Shown here piece after piece: positions 6,906 to 12,703 of a DNA stretch of 12,703 nt. Source of the DNA: Microbacterium sp. (GTDB taxonomy: Bacteria > Actinomycetota > Actinomycetes > Actinomycetales > Microbacteriaceae); the NCBI GenBank assembly GCA_003248845.1, contig QFPD01000019.1, positions 1 to 12,703 on the forward strand, given 5' to 3'. Positions within the stretch are counted from its first letter, which is position 1. The number at the start of each line of letters is the position of its first letter. The notes beneath the pieces are model-generated. The model ran no database searches and had not been told where the DNA came from. It saw only the letters and a program-made list of their open reading frames with translations. The position numbers and the translations under genes are program-made.

Positions 6906-7609
6906 GCGCACGCATCGGGGTCATCACCTTCCCCGGTTCGCTCGACGACGGCGACGCGCAGCGCGCCATCCGCCTCGCCGGCGCGGAGCCGGTGGCCCTC
7001 TGGCACGGTTCGCACGACCTCGACGGCGTCGACGCGCTCGTCCTCCCCGGCGGTTTCAGCTACGGCGATTACCTGCGCGCCGGAGCGATCGCGGCCCTCG
7101 CTCCGATCATGACCGAGGTGAAGGATGCCGCGGCGAAGGGCATGCCCGTCCTCGGCATCTGCAACGGCTTCCAGATGCTCGTCGAAGCACACCTGCTGCC
7201 GGGCGGTCTGATCCGAAACGCCCACCAGCAGTTCATCCGTCGCGATCAGCGCCTGCGGGTCGAGAACGCCTCGACCGCGTGGACGAACGCGTTCGAGGTC
7301 GGGCAGGAGATCACGATCCCGCTGAAGAACGCGGACGGCGGCTACATCTGCTCCGCCGAGACGCTGAAGCAGATCGAGGGTGACGGCCTCGTCGCCTTCC
7401 GCTATCTCGGCGTGAATCCCAACGGTTCGCTCGACGACATCGCCGGCATCACGAACCCCACCGGCAACGTGGTCGGCCTCATGCCGCACCCCGAACACGC
7501 CGTCGAGCCGGGCTTCGGCCCGAACACGCCCGCCGCCATGCGCTCGGGCGTCGACGGCCTCGGGTTCTTCGCCTCGGCCATCGCGTCATTGGCCGCTGCC
7601 GCCGCGTGA
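6902..7609 (+). CDS. purQ: phosphoribosylformylglycinamidine synthase glutaminase subunit PurQ
   Basis: This 235-residue class I glutamine amidotransferase releases ammonia from glutamine for FGAM synthase. It starts [12 protein letters not shown], the family opening. The nucleophile is C87 in G-I-C-N-G-F-Q, and the other triad members are H196 and E198 in M-P-H-P-E-H. The oxyanion-side segment [10 protein letters not shown] is at 48-57. The GTG at 6902 overlaps the purS stop, as expected for coupled translation. An in-frame ATG upstream at 6587 would make a 340-residue protein but runs through purS and is not credible. purL, which encodes the catalytic large subunit, does not follow within the window. 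Confidence 0.96.
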   Translation: MSARIGVITFPGSLDDGDAQRAIRLAGAEPVALWHGSHDLDGVDALVLPGGFSYGDYLRAGAIAALAPIMTEVKDAAAKGMPVLGICNGFQMLVEAHLLPGGLIRNAHQQFIRRDQRLRVENASTAWTNAFEVGQEITIPLKNADGGYICSAETLKQIEGDGLVAFRYLGVNPNGSLDDIAGITNPTGNVVGLMPHPEHAVEPGFGPNTPAAMRSGVDGLGFFASAIASLAAAAA

Positions 7610-7618
7610 CGCGCCCGT

Positions 7619-7646
7619 GGATGCCGGGGCGTCCCCACCGGCATCC
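7619..7646 (+). terminator. hairpin after purQ
   Basis: GGATGCCGG (7619-7627) pairs with CCGGCATCC (7638-7646) around a 10-base loop, starting ten bases after the purQ stop. No T-run follows. Both arms contain the heptamer GGATGCC that is frequent throughout the window. Confidence 0.5.
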
Positions 7647-7656
7647 CGCACCGGAT

Positions 7657-7702
7657 TCGCAGAACGGCAGCAGAATCGCTTGATTCTGCTGCCGTTCTGC
7701 GA
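7657..7702. repeat. 21-bp perfect inverted repeat
   Basis: Bases 7657-7677 pair perfectly with 7682-7702 around the four-base loop GCTT. After one mismatch, two more pairs form (7654-7655 with 7704-7705). The word GATTCTGC occurs at 7682 and again at 7701, and 7654-7663 can instead pair with 7723-7732, so alternative folds exist. It probably helps terminate purSQ transcription, but it is longer than most terminators; a repetitive element or a regulatory RNA are alternatives. Confidence 0.6.
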
Positions 7703-7774
7703 TTCTGCACGCGCTCTCCGCATCTGCGAATCGGGATCAGCGCCGGAATCAACATCGGGCCGACCCCGGCCGCA

Positions 7775-7805
7775 CGTCTGCCCGGGCTCGAGGCCCGGGC
7801 AGACG
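7775..7805. terminator. 13-bp GC-rich hairpin
   Basis: CGTCTGCCCGGGC (7775-7787) pairs perfectly with 7793-7805 around the loop TCGAG. It lies between purQ and the small leftward ORF and could serve either strand. No T-run is seen on either side. Confidence 0.5.
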
Positions 7806-7827
7806 CTCCGCGATGGGGCGGTCGCGG

Positions 7828-7864
7828 GGGCTCCGGTCGCCGTAGGGTGCGACGACCGGAGCCC
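7828..7864 (-). terminator. 12-bp hairpin after the small membrane ORF
   Basis: GGGCTCCGGTCG (7828-7839) pairs perfectly with CGACCGGAGCCC (7853-7864). On the minus strand it begins seven bases after the stop of the 36-residue ORF, which is where a terminator of that gene should be. Confidence 0.5.
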
Positions 7865-7871
7865 GCTCGGC

Positions 7872-7982
7872 TCACCGAACGCGCGCCCCCCAACGCGCGA
7901 TCAGCAGCACGAGTCCCAGGAGGAGCAGCCCGAGGGCGATTCCTCCGACAGTGCCCCACACCCATGCCGAACCACCGGTCAC
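7872..7982 (-). CDS. possible 36-residue single-span membrane protein
   Basis: A GTG-started reading frame encodes 36 residues. A short N-terminus (T-G-G-S-A-W-V-W-G) precedes an uninterrupted hydrophobic run of about 20 residues (I-A-L-G-L-L-L-L-G-L-V-L-L-I-A), then a basic tail R-W-G-A-R-V-R. This is the pattern of a small membrane protein with its C-terminus inside. A stop lies four codons before the GTG, so the frame cannot start earlier. A 12-bp hairpin follows the stop, which supports a transcribed gene. Against it: no clear Shine-Dalgarno sequence is seen before the GTG, and I do not recognise a family. A GGAGG at about 8010 would serve a different, unconvincing frame. No function is proposed. 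Confidence 0.4.
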   Translation of the reverse strand: MTGGSAWVWGTVGGIALGLLLLGLVLLIARWGARVR

Positions 7983-8114
7983 GCCCGGCGGCGGTCACGC
8001 GCACCGTCTGCCTCCACGGCGGAGCGTCGCTGCGCATGCACGGTCGGGTCCGCGCCTGCCCGAGTCGAACGTAGGCGACAGGGAGGGCAGCGAGTGCCGC
8101 GCTGGTCCGAAACG

Positions 8115-8128
8115 TTGATCGCGATCAT
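8115..8128. promoter_or_regulatory. FNR-type box 1
   Basis: TTGATCGCGATCAT matches the FNR consensus TTGAT-N4-ATCAA at nine of ten defined positions. Its centre is 32 bp from box 2, about three helical turns. It lies between the small leftward ORF and the Crp/Fnr gene and could serve either. Confidence 0.65.
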
Positions 8129-8146
8129 GTCGCCAAGACCCATCTG

Positions 8147-8160
8147 TTGATCGCGATCAA
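8147..8160. promoter_or_regulatory. FNR-type box 2
   Basis: TTGATCGCGATCAA is a perfect palindrome and a perfect match to the FNR consensus TTGAT-N4-ATCAA. It lies 123 bases before the start of a gene whose product has the FNR-type recognition helix, suggesting autoregulation. Confidence 0.7.
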
Positions 8161-8198
8161 TCGGTGCAGAAACTCGCGTCACCTTCTGGCGCGTGCAG

Positions 8199-8215
8199 CG
8201 TCACACATAGTGACG
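8199..8215. promoter_or_regulatory. inverted repeat CGTCAC-N5-GTGACG in the leader of the Crp/Fnr gene
   Basis: Six-base arms at 8199-8204 and 8210-8215 flank ACATA. It lies between the FNR-type boxes and the gene start. It could be a third protein-binding site or a small RNA hairpin in the leader. It is not a standard CRP site, whose half-sites have the opposite order. Confidence 0.3.
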
Positions 8216-8283
8216 ATGGTGGTCCACCGAGGATCATCCGCAAGACTGGCCTCGCTCCCGTGCGTGCGAGTCGAAGGGACGAC

Positions 8284-8973
8284 ATGCCGAGTTTCCGCAC
8301 GCGCGCCGCGCAGCCCGAAGAGCTCCTGCCGGTCCGGCGCGGGTTGCAGCGCCGCGCGGGAGCAGCCCTCCCGGAGTGGGACGCGTTCGCCGCGACCGCA
8401 CAGCTGTGCTCGGGGGCGCCGGGAAAGCTCCTGTCACCGGCGACCAAAGACGCATCCGGCGGCCCGGGCATCCATCTGGTCACCTCCGGCGTGCTGAAAG
8501 CGACGGTCACGACGAGCGCCGGACGCCTGCGGATCATGTCGTTTCCCCGGACCGGAGACATCGTCGCGAGCCTCGGCTTCCTCGCGGCGGCGAGCCAGAC
8601 GACGATTCCGGTGTCACACGACCCCGGGGAGCCGCTGCCGGGTGACGCGAAGCTGACCGCCGTCGTCGCCACGACGACGCTGCGCTTCGACGGCGCCGTG
8701 GCGATCGCACTCGCGGAGCGCCACCGCGCGTGGTCGACTCTCGCTCTCCGGCTTCTCATGGAATTGCTGCTGCTGCGGACGTTCCGGCTGAACGATCACC
8801 TCGTGCTGAGCGCCGAAGAGCGCTACCTGAAGGTCCTGCGCGAGGAAGCGGCGCTCGTGCGGCAGATCTCGCAGCGCGACCTGGCCCTGTACCTCGGCGT
8901 CACGCCCGAAGCGCTCAGCCGCATCGCGGCGCGCGCACGCGAACGCCAGCGCCTGCAGCCCGCGGGCGAGTAG
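8284..8973 (+). CDS. Crp/Fnr-family transcriptional regulator
   Basis: This 229-residue protein has the Crp/Fnr layout: a degenerate cyclic-nucleotide-binding-like N-terminal domain (the segment H-L-V-T-S-G-V-L-K-A-T-V near 64-75 matches the usual beta-roll strand; the F-P-R-T-G-D-I-V-A segment follows at 87-95), a long dimerisation helix near 145-170, and a C-terminal helix-turn-helix (I-S-Q-R-D-L-A-L-Y-L-G-V-T-P-E-A-L-S-R, 195-213). The recognition helix has E209, S212 and R213, the E-x-x-S-R set used by FNR to read TTGAT. There is only one cysteine (C42), so no FNR-type [4Fe-4S] cluster can form; the phosphate-binding signature of cAMP receptors is not evident either. I chose ATG 8284 because GAAGGGA lies just before it; an in-frame ATG at 8164 would add 40 low-complexity residues and lacks a good site. 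The signal sensed is unknown. Confidence 0.8.
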   Translation: MPSFRTRAAQPEELLPVRRGLQRRAGAALPEWDAFAATAQLCSGAPGKLLSPATKDASGGPGIHLVTSGVLKATVTTSAGRLRIMSFPRTGDIVASLGFLAAASQTTIPVSHDPGEPLPGDAKLTAVVATTTLRFDGAVAIALAERHRAWSTLALRLLMELLLLRTFRLNDHLVLSAEERYLKVLREEAALVRQISQRDLALYLGVTPEALSRIAARARERQRLQPAGE

Positions 8974-8992
8974 CACACGCGATCGGTGGGCC

Positions 8993-9424
8993 TCACACCG
9001 TTCCGGCCGGCGGCCACATCCCGATGATCACCGACATCACGATGACGAGCACGAGCTCGTAGGAGATACTGAGCACCGTGAGCCGCGACGGGCGCCCCGC
9101 GAAGACGTCGTGCGTGATGAAGCGGCCTGCTGTGAATCCCGCCCACAGCGTGATGCCGGTGACGACCGCCGAGCCGAAATAGGCGCCGCCGTAGAAGTGC
9201 CACGCAATCGCGACCGAACCGGCGAGCACCCACGCGAGGAGGAACGCGAGGGCGACCGACACCATGATCGGCAGCCACGCCTGGGCGGCCGTGTCGGGCT
9301 CGCGCACCTGCGCCCAGCGCTTCCACCGCGCGCCGAACGCCTTCGGCGTGTACCAGATCGAGCCGATCACGACGGCGGCGACGGTCGCGGCCAGCACGGC
9401 CCAGTAGTTGATCTCGGGAATCAT
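8993..9424 (-). CDS. DUF1761-like small integral membrane protein
   Basis: This 143-residue protein resembles the DUF1761 family. It opens I-N-Y-W-A-V-L-A-A-T with a membrane segment, then the family-like G-S-I-W-Y-T-P-K-A-F-G motif (21-31). About four membrane spans are visible (roughly 8-26, 50-70, 80-100 and 115-137). Function of the family is unknown to me. The ATG at 9424 has a near-perfect GGAAGGAGG five bases upstream, so the longer in-frame reading to 9580, which overlaps the preceding gene, is rejected. It converges on the Crp/Fnr gene with only 19 bases between the two stops. It follows the MobA-like gene by 55 bases containing a hairpin, so it may be read-through transcribed or separate. 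Confidence 0.8.
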   Translation of the reverse strand: MIPEINYWAVLAATVAAVVIGSIWYTPKAFGARWKRWAQVREPDTAAQAWLPIMVSVALAFLLAWVLAGSVAIAWHFYGGAYFGSAVVTGITLWAGFTAGRFITHDVFAGRPSRLTVLSISYELVLVIVMSVIIGMWPPAGTV

Positions 9425-9442
9425 GTCGACCTCCTTCCCACC

Positions 9443-9470
9443 GACGCTATCGAGCGCGCCCGACAGCGTC
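9443..9470 (-). terminator. hairpin between the MobA-like gene and the DUF1761-like gene
   Basis: GACGCT (9443-9448) pairs with AGCGTC (9465-9470), and after one mismatch TCG pairs with CGA around an eight-base loop. It begins ten bases after the MobA-like stop on the minus strand. It may mark the end of the xdh-type operon. No T-run is seen. Confidence 0.4.
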
Positions 9471-9479
9471 GAGGCGGGC

Positions 9480-10100
9480 TCAGCGGGCCACATCCGGCCG
9501 ATCGATGTCCGCGCCGTGCCAGAGGTCGCCGCACTCGACCCGCTCGGCCCCGTTCTGGGCGAGGTACTCCCCCGCCCCACGGTCCCCCGCCGTGCCGGCG
9601 ATGACCGCCGACCAGTGTCGACGCCCGATCACGACGGGGTGGCCCGGCACGCCGTCGTACACCGCACGGCGCAGCGCCGACACGTCGGCGCCCTCCGCCA
9701 TGCGCGCCACGACCGTCGCGGGGAGATCCGGAGTGTCCACGGGAACGATGACGGCGGCGGCCCGGGCGGTCTCCCCCGCCGCCGCGAGCGCGGCGCGCAC
9801 GCTCGCGGAGATCCCCCTCTCCCACTCCGGCACCGCGACGATGACGACGCGCTCGTCGACGGGGACGAGCTCTGCCGCCGCCTCGCGCTCGGCGCCGAGG
9901 GCGACGAACACGGGGGCGCACCCGCCTGCGAGCAGCGCATCGACGGCGCTCCGCACCCACGGGGTACCGTCGGAACGTACCGCGAGGGCCTTCGGCGTGC
10001 CGTACCGAGTGCCTGATCCCGCCGCGAGAACGATCCCGCACGCCCCGCTGGCGCGGCAGGGGTCCTCGCCGCTGCCGTCGTCACCCCGGCATCCGCTCAT
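9480..10100 (-). CDS. MobA/MocA-like molybdenum cofactor nucleotidyltransferase
   Basis: This 206-residue protein belongs to the MobA-like NTP-transferase family. The nucleotide-binding signature L-A-A-G-S-G-T-R-Y-G-T-P-K-A-L is at 25-39. The metal-binding region V-P-V-D-T-P-D-L-P is at 119-127, G-H-P-V-V-I-G-R at 153-160, and the ending D-I-D-R-P is typical. Relatives beside xanthine-dehydrogenase-type genes (MocA group) add CMP to molybdopterin for the hydroxylase. The ATG at 10100 overlaps the xdhC stop by four bases (ATGA) and has no clear ribosome-binding site, which points to coupled translation. The first 20 residues are extra and polar. Whether it makes the cytosine or guanine dinucleotide form cannot be read directly; context favours cytosine. 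Confidence 0.87.
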   Translation of the reverse strand: MSGCRGDDGSGEDPCRASGACGIVLAAGSGTRYGTPKALAVRSDGTPWVRSAVDALLAGGCAPVFVALGAEREAAAELVPVDERVVIVAVPEWERGISASVRAALAAAGETARAAAVIVPVDTPDLPATVVARMAEGADVSALRRAVYDGVPGHPVVIGRRHWSAVIAGTAGDRGAGEYLAQNGAERVECGDLWHGADIDRPDVAR

Positions 10101-11128
10101 ATCGATGCGTGCAGCGGGCCGGATGCCTCGCGCAGGCCGCCCGCGCTGCGCCCGTGCCGCACGGCGACGATCTCGGCGAGGATCGACAGCGCGGTCTCCT
10201 CGGGCGAGCGTCCGCCGAGGTCGAGTCCGATCGGCGAACGCAACCGAGCGAGCCTGTCCGGGGCGACGCCGGCGTCGCGCAGACGCGCCACGCGGTCGTC
10301 GTGCGTCCGCCGGCTGCCCATCGCGCCGACGTAGCCGGCGGCGCTCGCGAGCGCGACCCGCAGTGCGGGAGCGTCGATCCTGTCGTCGTGGCTGAGAACG
10401 CACACCGCCGTGTCGACGTCGATCCCGATGCGTTCGAGCCAGCGGTCGGGCCAGTCGCAGACGACCTCGGCGCCCGGGAACCGCTCGGGGGCGGTGAACG
10501 CCTCGCGCGGGTCGACGACCGTGACGGCGTAGCCGCACGCCGCGCCGATCCGCGCGAGGGCGACCCCGTGCTGCACGGCGCCGACGATCACGAGACGCGG
10601 CGGACCTCCGAAGGGGAGGACGAGATGCTCTGTGACGGGATCGGCGTCGGTACGGCAGCCCGCGGCGTCGTAGCCGATCACCTCCGCCCGGCCACCGGGC
10701 CCGACCTCGTCCCGCACGGCGCTTGCACCGAGATCATCGCCGCGCACCGTCAGCACGAAGGTGCGCGGCCGGTCGAGCGCCGCCAGTCGGCTGAGCTGGA
10801 CCGCCGCGTCGGACCCGGGCCGGACGGGTCGGACGAGCACATCGATGCTCCCGCCGCACATGAGTCCGACGCCGAGCAGATCGTCCTCCGCGATGCCGTA
10901 GCGCGCGACCGATGCGCTGTCTGCAGCCAGAGCCTCGAGACACGCCTCGATCACCGCTCCCTCGACGCACCCGCCCGAGACATTCCCCCGGAGGGCGCCG
11001 TCGGCAGCGACCACGAGGCTCGCCCCCAGCTCGCGGGGCGCCGACCCGCGCACCGCGACCACCGTCGCGACGGCGATGTCGCGGCCGTCCGCGAGCCACC
11101 GGACGGCGTCATCGAGGATGTCACGCAC
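10097..11128 (-). CDS. xdhC: XdhC/CoxI-family molybdenum hydroxylase maturation factor
   Basis: This 343-residue protein has both domains of the XdhC/CoxI family. The N-terminal domain carries R-G-S-A-P-R-E-L-G-A (27-36) and N-V-S-G-G-C-V-E-G (49-57), then L-M-C-G-G-S (89-94). The C-terminal Rossmann domain starts L-V-I-V-G-A (179-184) and has Y-V-G-A-M-G-S-R-R-T (266-275) and P-I-G-L-D-L-G-G (299-306). Family members bind molybdenum cofactor, help sulfurate it and insert it into the hydroxylase. The GTG at 11128 has GGAGG six bases upstream and overlaps the end of the preceding hydroxylase gene by eight bases; a longer in-frame reading to 11224 lies inside that gene. Unlike its presumed client gene, it looks intact. 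Confidence 0.9.
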   Translation of the reverse strand: MRDILDDAVRWLADGRDIAVATVVAVRGSAPRELGASLVVAADGALRGNVSGGCVEGAVIEACLEALAADSASVARYGIAEDDLLGVGLMCGGSIDVLVRPVRPGSDAAVQLSRLAALDRPRTFVLTVRGDDLGASAVRDEVGPGGRAEVIGYDAAGCRTDADPVTEHLVLPFGGPPRLVIVGAVQHGVALARIGAACGYAVTVVDPREAFTAPERFPGAEVVCDWPDRWLERIGIDVDTAVCVLSHDDRIDAPALRVALASAAGYVGAMGSRRTHDDRVARLRDAGVAPDRLARLRSPIGLDLGGRSPEETALSILAEIVAVRHGRSAGGLREASGPLHASI

Positions 11129-12703
11129 GCGGCACCTCCGTCCTCGACGCCGCGAGGCGCCAGACGCGATCGCGCGACATCGGGAGCTCGAAGGGCCGCA
11201 CCCCGAGCGCACGACGCACGGCATTCGCGAGCGCTGGTGCGACAGGGTTGTACGGCGACTCGCTCATCGACTTCGCTCCGAATGGCCCGAGGTCGTCGCT
11301 CGTGTCGGCGAACAGGACCTCGGTGCGCGGGACGTCGGCGAGCTGCGGCACCCGGTACACGCGGAACACGGGTGTCTGGAGCGCCCCCGACGGCCCGACC
11401 ATGATCTCTTCGTAGAGCGCCGAGCCGATGCCCTGCGCGACGCCGCCCTCGACCTGACCGCGGCACTGCTCGGGGTTCATCACGGTCCCGGCATCCGCCG
11501 CCTGCACCGACTGCAGAATGCGCACCTCGCCCGTCTCGGGGCGCACCGCGACGCGGAACGCGTGCACGTTGAACGCGAGCGAACGCTGCTCGCCGAGCTC
11601 GCTTCCGTCGGTGCGCAGCCCATCGCCGTGACGACGCTCCGGGGGCGCACCGGCGATGATCTCGGCGAAGCCGACGAGGCGTCCGGCCTGGACTCCATCC
11701 GGAGTGAGCGCGCATTTCTCGATCGGAGTACCCGTGAGAGAGGATGCCGTCTCCCGCAGCACGCGGGCGAGCGCCAAGGCCGCGGCGTGCAGCGCTTTGC
11801 CCGCCACCGTGATGCCCGCCGAGGCGAAGGCGCCCGTGTCGTGCCGCGCCGCATCCGTATCGGCATGGTGCAGGAACACCCGGTCGGGGGTCGTCCCGAG
11901 GTCGGTCGCGACGATCTGCGCGTGCACCGTCGTCGTGCCGTTGCCGAACTCGGCGGTGCCGATCCCGACGCAGTACCGGCCGTCGGGCGTCAGGTCGAGG
12001 GTGGCGTGCGAGATGTGGCCGAACGGCGCCATGGTCGCGATCATCGCGACGGCCATCCCCTCGCCGACGAGCCAGCCCTCAGGTGCCGCGACCCCGTTAC
12101 CGCGCGCGAGCGCGTCGCGCGTGAGATCGAGGCACTGGTCGAGGCCGTAGCTGCCCCAGACGAGGTCGGCGTCGGGTTCGCTGCTGTGGTGGCGCAGGTC
12201 GTCGCCGTCCTTCACCGCGTTGCGGCGACGCAGTTCGAACGGATCGATGCCGAGCTCGATCGCGAGCTCGTCCATGGCGCTCTCGATCGCGAAGATCACC
12301 TGGCCGAGGCCGTAACCGCGGAACGCGCCGGAGGGCACGGTGTTGGTGTACACGACCTCGGCGTCCAGTCGCTTCGCGGGGCATCGATAGAGGCTCAGCG
12401 ACTCGGCGACGCTGTGGAAGAGCACGCCTCGTGAGTGGTTGCCGTAGGCGCCCGTGTCGGAGAGCACGTCGACGTCCATGGCGGCAGAAGAGCTCCTGCT
12501 TGCCTCCGAACCCGCCCCCGACCCGAGCGGCATGCACGCGGATGCGATCGCGATCGAGCCCGAGGATGTAGGCGAGTTCGTCACGCACAAGGAACGGCAC
12601 CTGGGTGCTCGTGCGGATGACGAGGCGGCCGTCGTCGTCGAGACGGCCGATCGCACCGCGGGTCTCGAGCTGCGCGTGGATGACCCGCCCGGTGCTCCAC
12701 GTC
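11121..12703 (-). pseudogene. xanthine-dehydrogenase-family molybdenum-binding subunit, internally deleted and frameshifted, 5' end outside window
   Basis: The large subunit of a xanthine-dehydrogenase-type molybdenum hydroxylase is read in two frames. From the window edge to about 12493 one frame gives G-R-V-I-H-A-Q-L-E-T, then T-S-T-Q-V-P, L-G-L-D and G-G-G-F-G-G-K-Q-E. From about 12490 to 11121 another frame gives M-D-V-D-V-L-S-D-T-G-A-Y-G, R-G-V-L-F-H, G-A-F-R-G-Y-G, and near the end G-A-K-S-M-S-E-S. The phenylalanine of G-G-G-F-G-G and the arginine of A-F-R-G are about 64 residues apart here, against 114 in bovine xanthine oxidase (F798, R912), so about 50-55 residues are missing as well as the frame. 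A 452-residue piece could be translated from ATG 12479. Glutamine occupies the bovine E802 position, so the original substrate need not be xanthine. A sequencing or assembly error is possible. Confidence 0.78.

Noticed and set aside
7402..8037. 211-codon minus-strand frame across the purQ end and the gap
   Set aside because: It runs antisense through purQ, has low-complexity content and no family features, although a GGAGG near 8010 precedes an internal GTG in it.
7617..8150. 177-codon plus-strand frame in the gap after purQ
   Set aside because: It passes through all four hairpins and an FNR-type box and has Pro/Arg/Ser-rich low-complexity sequence, so it is unlikely to be coding.
11076..12434. 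452-codon open frame on the plus strand opposite the hydroxylase gene
   Set aside because: The minus strand has recognisable hydroxylase motifs; this frame has low-complexity Arg/Glu/Asp-rich sequence only.
12480..12656. Extension of the C-terminal hydroxylase frame upstream to 12656
   Set aside because: The residues are Ser/Ala-rich nonsense, while the neighbouring frame over the same bases carries the conserved T-Q-V-P and G-G-G-F-G-G motifs.

Overview
The window is high-GC DNA (roughly 70% by eye) with GTG starts, 4-bp start/stop overlaps and proteins typical of Actinobacteria. A member of the Microbacteriaceae, perhaps Microbacterium, fits best; this is an inference from gene content and style. 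No phage, transposon, CRISPR or RNA gene was recognised.

Left edge (1-593): the C-terminal end of an NCS2 (UraA-like) nucleobase permease runs rightward into a hairpin-rich convergent gap. Next (6440 down to 594, minus strand) is a complete cello-oligosaccharide/beta-glucoside operon in the order cebE (lipoprotein binding protein), cebF and cebG (permeases), bglC (GH1 beta-glucosidase), cebR (LacI-type repressor). Its promoter carries three copies of the CebR/CelR-type palindrome TGGGAGCGCTCCCA, one of them filling the -35/-10 spacer. The expected loop is: CebE captures the sugar, CebFG with an ATPase encoded elsewhere (MsiK-like) imports it, BglC cleaves it, and CebR is released. A 17-bp hairpin separates cebE from the permeases.

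Divergent from the operon, purS and purQ (6660-7609) encode two of the three subunits of FGAM synthase; purL is not in the window. The 674-bp gap after purQ (7610-8283) holds four strong hairpins, a possible 36-residue membrane protein on the minus strand, and two FNR-type boxes. These boxes sit upstream of a Crp/Fnr-family regulator gene (8284-8973). The regulator has the E-x-x-S-R recognition helix that reads FNR boxes but only one cysteine, so it cannot hold an FNR-type iron-sulfur cluster.

The right part (minus strand) reads xanthine-dehydrogenase-type molybdenum subunit, xdhC, MobA/MocA-like nucleotidyltransferase, then a DUF1761-like membrane protein. The molybdenum subunit is broken: about 50-55 residues are missing and the frame shifts near 12480-12495, while the downstream maturation genes look intact.

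Most of the window is ordinary metabolism. The parts most worth a second look are the Crp/Fnr regulator with its perfect FNR boxes, the helically spaced triple ceb operator, the disrupted hydroxylase gene, and the small ORF with its hairpin cluster.
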